Source of the DNA: Streptomyces sp. CB01635
GTDB lineage: Bacteria; Actinomycetota; Actinomycetes; Streptomycetales; Streptomycetaceae
NCBI RefSeq assembly: GCF_002803065.1
Contig: NZ_NNBL01000037.1
Coordinates: 1 to 64,000, forward strand
Length of the DNA: 64,000 nucleotides
Direction of reading: 5' to 3'
Below the pieces are notes generated by a model, which saw only the letters and a list, made by a program, of their open reading frames with translations, was not told the DNA's origin and did no database searches. A program made the translations under genes and the position numbers. Below are positions 58,676 through 64,000 of the stretch, piece after piece (the first letter of the stretch is position 1; each line of letters begins with the position of its first letter).

Positions 58676-58695
58676 GCCGAGAAGGAGCAGCAGAG

Positions 58696-60240
58696 GTGGA
58701 TGAGTTCGATTACGTGGTGGTCGGCGGTGGTACGGCCGGGGCGGTCGTGGCCGCGCGGCTGAGCGAGGACCCGGCCGTCACTGTCTGCGTGCTGGAAGCC
58801 GGTCCCTCCGACGTCGGCGACGACAGCATCCTGCGGCTCGAGCGGTGGATGGCCCTGCTGGAGTCCGGTTACGACTGGGACTACCCGGTGGAGCCGCAGG
58901 AGAACGGCAACAGCTTCATGCGGCACGCCCGCGGCAAGGTCCTCGGCGGCTGCTCGTCACACAACTCCTGCATCGCGTTCTGGGCGCCGGCCGAGGATCT
59001 CGACGAGTGGGGGGCGCTGGGCTGTACGGGATGGAGTGCCGCGGACTGCTACCCGCTCTACCAGCGCCTGGAGACCAACGACGCGCCCGGGGACCACCAT
59101 GGCCGCTCCGGCCCCGTCACCATCCGCACGATCCCGCCCAACGACCCGTGCGGCACAGCCCTGTTGGCCGCCTGCGCCGACGCGGGCATTCCCACCACAC
59201 CGTTCAACACCGGCTCCACGGTGGTGCGCGGCGCGCACTGGTTCCAGATCAACGCCCGCGAGGACGGCACCCGTTCGTCCGCGTCCGTGTCGTATCTCCA
59301 TCCGATTCTCGACAGCCGGCCGAATCTGGCGATCCGTACCGGGCTCCAGGCCAAGTCGCTGCGCTTCGACGACAGCAATCGCTGCACCGGTGTCGATTAC
59401 TTGGAGCCCGACACCATTCACAGCGGCTCGGTCGCGGCGCGGCGTGAAGTCATCGTGAGCTGCGGGGCCATCGACTCGCCGAAGCTGCTGATGCTGTCGG
59501 GCATCGGACCGGCCGGGGATCTGCGCGATTGCGGCGTCGACGTGCGCGTGGACTCCCCCGGGGTCGGCTCGCACCTCCAGGACCATCCGGAGGGTGTGAT
59601 CATGTGGGAGGCGAAGCAGCCCATGGTCACGAGGTCCACCCAGTGGTGGGAGATCGGAATCTTCGCCGGAACCGAACCAGGCCTGGACCGGCCCGACTTG
59701 ATGTTCCACTACGGCTCGGTGCCCTTCGACATGAACACGTACCGGCGCGGCTACCCGACGACGGACAACGCTTTCTGTCTCACGCCGAACGTCACCCGGG
59801 CCCGGTCCATGGGCACGGTGCGGCTGCGCACCCGCGACTTCCGTGACAAGCCCAGGGTCGACCCGCGGTACTTCACGGATGAGCACGACATCCGGGTGAT
59901 GATCCACGGGCTTCGGCTCGCACGGGAGATCACGGCGCAGGCGCCGATGGCCGCTTGGGCGGGTGCCGAACTCGCCCCGGGCCCGGCCGCTCAGTCCGAC
60001 GACGAGCTGTTCTCGTACATCAAGGAGACCCACAACACGGTGTATCACCCGGCGGGAACGGTCCGGATGGGCTCGGCGTCCGACGCGGACTCTCCGCTCG
60101 ACCCGCAGCTGCGGGTCAAGGGGGTCAGCGGGCTGCGGGTGGCCGACGCGTCGGTCATGCCGTTCCTGCCGGCAGTCAATCCGTGCATCACGACGATGAT
60201 GATCGGCGAGAAGTGCGCCGACATGATCAAGGCGGGTTGA
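58696..60240 (+). CDS. GMC family oxidoreductase (choline dehydrogenase-like)
   Basis: A 514-residue FAD-dependent alcohol oxidase or dehydrogenase. The FAD loop is YVVVGGGTAGAVVAARLSE, GMC signature 1 is ARGKVLGGCSSHN, signature 2 is SCGAIDSPKLLMLSGIGP, and the catalytic His lies in HNTVYHPAGTVRMG with Asn/His again in NPCITTMMIGEK. GTG 58696 has AAGGAG 10 nt upstream. With the upstream dehydrogenase it could oxidise choline in two steps to betaine. No BetI-type regulator is adjacent. Confidence 0.9.
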   Translation: MDEFDYVVVGGGTAGAVVAARLSEDPAVTVCVLEAGPSDVGDDSILRLERWMALLESGYDWDYPVEPQENGNSFMRHARGKVLGGCSSHNSCIAFWAPAEDLDEWGALGCTGWSAADCYPLYQRLETNDAPGDHHGRSGPVTIRTIPPNDPCGTALLAACADAGIPTTPFNTGSTVVRGAHWFQINAREDGTRSSASVSYLHPILDSRPNLAIRTGLQAKSLRFDDSNRCTGVDYLEPDTIHSGSVAARREVIVSCGAIDSPKLLMLSGIGPAGDLRDCGVDVRVDSPGVGSHLQDHPEGVIMWEAKQPMVTRSTQWWEIGIFAGTEPGLDRPDLMFHYGSVPFDMNTYRRGYPTTDNAFCLTPNVTRARSMGTVRLRTRDFRDKPRVDPRYFTDEHDIRVMIHGLRLAREITAQAPMAAWAGAELAPGPAAQSDDELFSYIKETHNTVYHPAGTVRMGSASDADSPLDPQLRVKGVSGLRVADASVMPFLPAVNPCITTMMIGEKCADMIKAG

Positions 60241-60345
60241 TCCGGGGAGGGTGTTGACGGTGCGGCCCGCCCGCGCGGCCATCGCGCACAAAGGGCGCCT
60301 GCCTCGGCGGTGTCCGCATCCGGTCGACACCCGGCCACCGAACTC

Positions 60346-60398
60346 GATCACCTATAGCAGGCTCATCGCATACATCACGCGGAATACAAGATCACCTA
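60346..60398. repeat. Direct repeat in a 212-nt intergenic gap
   Basis: GATCACCTA occurs at 60346-60354 and 60390-60398, 44 bp apart, in an AT-richer stretch before the F420-type oxidoreductase. It may be a regulator site. Nothing else recognisable is seen in 60241-60452. Confidence 0.35.
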
Positions 60399-60452
60399 CG
60401 AGGGTTGCGGCAGACGTCGGACATTGATCCACCTGGCAGCGGGAGACAGCTC

Positions 60453-61340
60453 ATGAGCTTCAGCGACAGCAGCAGCACGCAGGCATCTGCGATCGGCAGG
60501 TACGGCCTGTGGAACACCGGGCTGCGCGACCCGGACCCTGCTCGGGCGACCGAACTCGCCGAAACGGCCGCGGAGTTGGAGCAGCTCGGCTACGGCGCGC
60601 TCTGGCTAGGCGGCAGCAGCGGCATCGAACACGCCGCCCCGCTGATCGAGGCCACCTCGAAGATCACCGTCGCGACCGGCATCCTCAGCATCTGGCAGCA
60701 CGAGGCGCGGGAGACCGCCGACCGCTGGGCCGCCCTGGAGGCCGCCCACCCCGGCCGGTTCCTGCTCGGCCTCGGCGTGAGCCACGCGAAGCTCACCGCG
60801 CAGTACAAGCGTCCGTACGCCGCCATGGTCGACTACCTCGACGCGCTGGACACCGCGGGGATCCCGGCCGGCCGCCGCGTGTTGGCCGCGCTCGGCCCGC
60901 GCATGCTGGAGCTCTCCCGCGACCGTGCCGCCGGCGCCCACCCGTATCTCGTCACCCCGGAGCACACCGCGCAGGCCCGTGAGGCGCTCGGCCAGGGGCC
61001 GCTGCTCGCGCCGGAGTTCACCGTGGTACTGGAGGCCGACCCGGACCGCGCCCGGGCGACCGCCCGCGAGACGCTCGCGCTCTATCTGCAGCTGGCCAAC
61101 TACACCAACAGCTGGCTGCGTCTCGGCTTCACCGAGGACGACTTCGCGAACGGCGGCAGCGACCGCCTCGTCGACGCCCTCTTCGGCTGGGGTGACGAGC
61201 AGCGGGTGCGCGAGCGGATCGACGCCTTCCTGGACGCGGGCGCGGACCACGTCGCCATCCAGGTGCTGGCTCCGGGCGAGGACCGGGCCGGCCTTCCCCG
61301 GGAGCAGTGGCGGCGGCTGGCGGCGACACTGGAGCTCTGA
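60453..61340 (+). CDS. LLM class F420-dependent oxidoreductase
   Basis: A 295-residue luciferase-like TIM barrel resembling the actinobacterial TIGR03620 group, predicted to use coenzyme F420. It contains LEQLGYGALWLGGSSGIEHAAPLIEATSKITVATGILSIW and HPGRFLLGLGVSHAK, where the Gly-rich strand binds the cofactor. ATG 60453 has GGGAG 9 nt upstream. It has no operon partner. The cofactor assignment is from family resemblance and the substrate is unknown. Confidence 0.87.
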   Translation: MSFSDSSSTQASAIGRYGLWNTGLRDPDPARATELAETAAELEQLGYGALWLGGSSGIEHAAPLIEATSKITVATGILSIWQHEARETADRWAALEAAHPGRFLLGLGVSHAKLTAQYKRPYAAMVDYLDALDTAGIPAGRRVLAALGPRMLELSRDRAAGAHPYLVTPEHTAQAREALGQGPLLAPEFTVVLEADPDRARATARETLALYLQLANYTNSWLRLGFTEDDFANGGSDRLVDALFGWGDEQRVRERIDAFLDAGADHVAIQVLAPGEDRAGLPREQWRRLAATLEL

Positions 61341-61420
61341 GTCCAGGGTCGTGAAATCCTCGCGCGAAACCCTGTGCCTCCCAGGTCCACCCCTGTCGCA
61401 CGCCCAATGCGCCGCGCACC

Positions 61421-61444
61421 CGCATCCGCATCCGCATCCGCATC
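61421..61444. repeat. Hexamer tandem repeat (CGCATC)x4
   Basis: Four exact CGCATC copies lie in the gap between the F420-type gene and the DHFR-like gene, flanked by CACC and GGGTG, which form a short inverted pair around the array. It is outside any gene and could vary in copy number. Confidence 0.8.
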
Positions 61445-61512
61445 CGGGTGAGGGATGACCGACGGCAGTGCTCCACCCGGCCACAACCACCTTGAGAATT
61501 GAGTGAGTTGCG

Positions 61513-62100
61513 ATGCGAGACATCATTCTGGGCATGTCGGTTTCCCTCGACGGTTACATCGAGGGACCGGACCGCGACATCAGCTGGCACCGGGTCGACG
61601 AGGAGCTGCACCGGTACTTCAACGCGGAGCTCGCCGGGATGAGCGCCTTCATCGACGGGCGGGTCACCCATGAGCTGATGGTGTCGGTCTGGCCGACCGT
61701 CGACGCCGACCCGGACTGCGGCGAGACGATGGCCGAGTTCGCCGGCATCTGGCGGAACATGCCCAAGATCGTGTTCTCCAGGACGCTGGAGAACACCGCG
61801 GAGAACACCGACTGGAACACGACGATCGTGCGGGACGTCGTCGTGGAGGACATCCTGGCGCTCAAGGCGCAGCCCGGCGGGGACATGTCACTCGGCGGGG
61901 CCGGTCTCGCTGCGAGGTTCATGGAGCTCGACCTGGTCGACGAGTTCCGCGTATACGTCCATCCGGTGCTGATCGGGGGCGGAAAGCCGCTGTTCCCGGC
62001 GGCGGGCCGCGCAGTCGCGCTCCGGCTCATGGAGACCCGGACGTTCGGGAACGGGGTCGTCATGCTGCGCTACCGGCGCGCGGCGGAGGCGGCCTCGTAA
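61513..62100 (+). CDS. Dihydrofolate reductase family (RibD C-terminal-like) protein
   Basis: A 195-residue protein of the DHFR/RibD superfamily. It opens IILGMSVSLDGYIEGPDRD, has FSRTLENTAENTDWN in the middle and the family's DMSLGGAGLAARFMELDLVDEFRVYVHPVLIGGGKPLF. Stand-alone members are common in actinobacteria and mostly uncharacterised NAD(P)H reductases; this is not the housekeeping folate enzyme. The start has only a weak ribosome site. It is convergent with isocitrate dehydrogenase and ends before a strong terminator. Confidence 0.88.
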   Translation: MRDIILGMSVSLDGYIEGPDRDISWHRVDEELHRYFNAELAGMSAFIDGRVTHELMVSVWPTVDADPDCGETMAEFAGIWRNMPKIVFSRTLENTAENTDWNTTIVRDVVVEDILALKAQPGGDMSLGGAGLAARFMELDLVDEFRVYVHPVLIGGGKPLFPAAGRAVALRLMETRTFGNGVVMLRYRRAAEAAS

Positions 62101-62124
62101 GTCACCCGTACCGCGGATACGGGA

Positions 62125-62155
62125 CCGCCCCGGTCGGCTGAGCCGACCGGGGCGG
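62125..62155. terminator. Bidirectional terminator hairpin
   Basis: CCGCCCCGGTCGGCT (62125-62139) and AGCCGACCGGGGCGG (62141-62155) are perfect 15-bp arms around one central base, between convergent genes. It is a strong GC-rich bidirectional terminator without a U tract. Confidence 0.88.
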
Positions 62156-62176
62156 AACACGTCAGACCGGGAGTGC

Positions 62177-64000
<1,824 letters not shown>

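Overview
The window is very GC-rich actinobacterial chromosome, almost certainly Streptomyces or a close relative. The evidence is GTG/TTG starts, 4-nt ATGA/GTGA gene overlaps, almost no non-coding space, and families typical of Streptomyces arms (DUF6421, DUF4395, DUF5134, LVIVD/DUF305, bacterial NO synthase, monomeric isocitrate dehydrogenase). No tRNA, rRNA, CRISPR array, insertion sequence or prophage gene was seen. The window is mostly metabolism, transport and one-component regulation.

Layout. 0-4.1 kb: flavin reductase with a short upstream leader peptide, a thioredoxin/DUF4395 divergent pair, an acyltransferase, and a transglutaminase/B3-4 pair. 4.2-10.4 kb: a tightly coupled DUF6421-SDR-threonine aldolase operon, then an esterase/luciferase-like monooxygenase pair facing a PadR regulator. 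10.5-14 kb: a small membrane peptide, glycerophosphodiesterase, acetyltransferase, VOC protein and NDH-2-like oxidoreductase. 14-22.9 kb: a seven-gene minus-strand catabolic operon (M20 deacylase, aldehyde dehydrogenase, SDR, DUF3311 plus sodium:solute symporter, an 80-residue orphan, penicillin-acylase-family hydrolase), divergent from a FadR-type GntR regulator with a perfect 15-bp palindrome between them. 23-33.9 kb: half-length DUF305, MarR/FUSC pair, DUF5134, M56 peptidase, PAP2 phosphatase, DUF2630/GNAT, TetR, LVIVD secreted protein and DUF305 lipoprotein, ferredoxin-NADP reductase. 34-37.3 kb: NCS2 permease, ArsR regulator facing an old-yellow-enzyme gene across two identical-architecture dyads, and zinc-independent L31. 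37.4-47.4 kb: M81 peptidase and ROK regulator facing a complete oligopeptide ABC operon, followed by an Asp-box propeller protein. 47.4-54.9 kb: uracil-DNA glycosylase coupled to a BadF-type kinase, a CbiX-like protein, lactonase, NO synthase and a second FUSC protein. 55-60.2 kb: an MMPL-transporter relic, then an aldehyde dehydrogenase / APC permease / GMC oxidoreductase operon resembling choline-to-betaine oxidation. 60.4-64 kb: F420-type oxidoreductase, DHFR-like protein and NADP isocitrate dehydrogenase running off the right edge.

How the parts work together. Several units follow one plan: a local repressor gene divergent from the enzyme or transport genes it probably controls, with an inverted repeat in the shared gap (PadR, GntR, ArsR, ROK; MarR and TetR are variants). 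Several genes have a TAnnnT hexamer 7-8 nt before the start codon and no Shine-Dalgarno sequence, suggesting leaderless transcripts. The best candidates for undescribed biology are the GntR-controlled acylase/deacylase operon, the DUF6421 operon, the HVDL-type leader peptide before the flavin reductase, and the M81/ROK/peptide-transporter unit.
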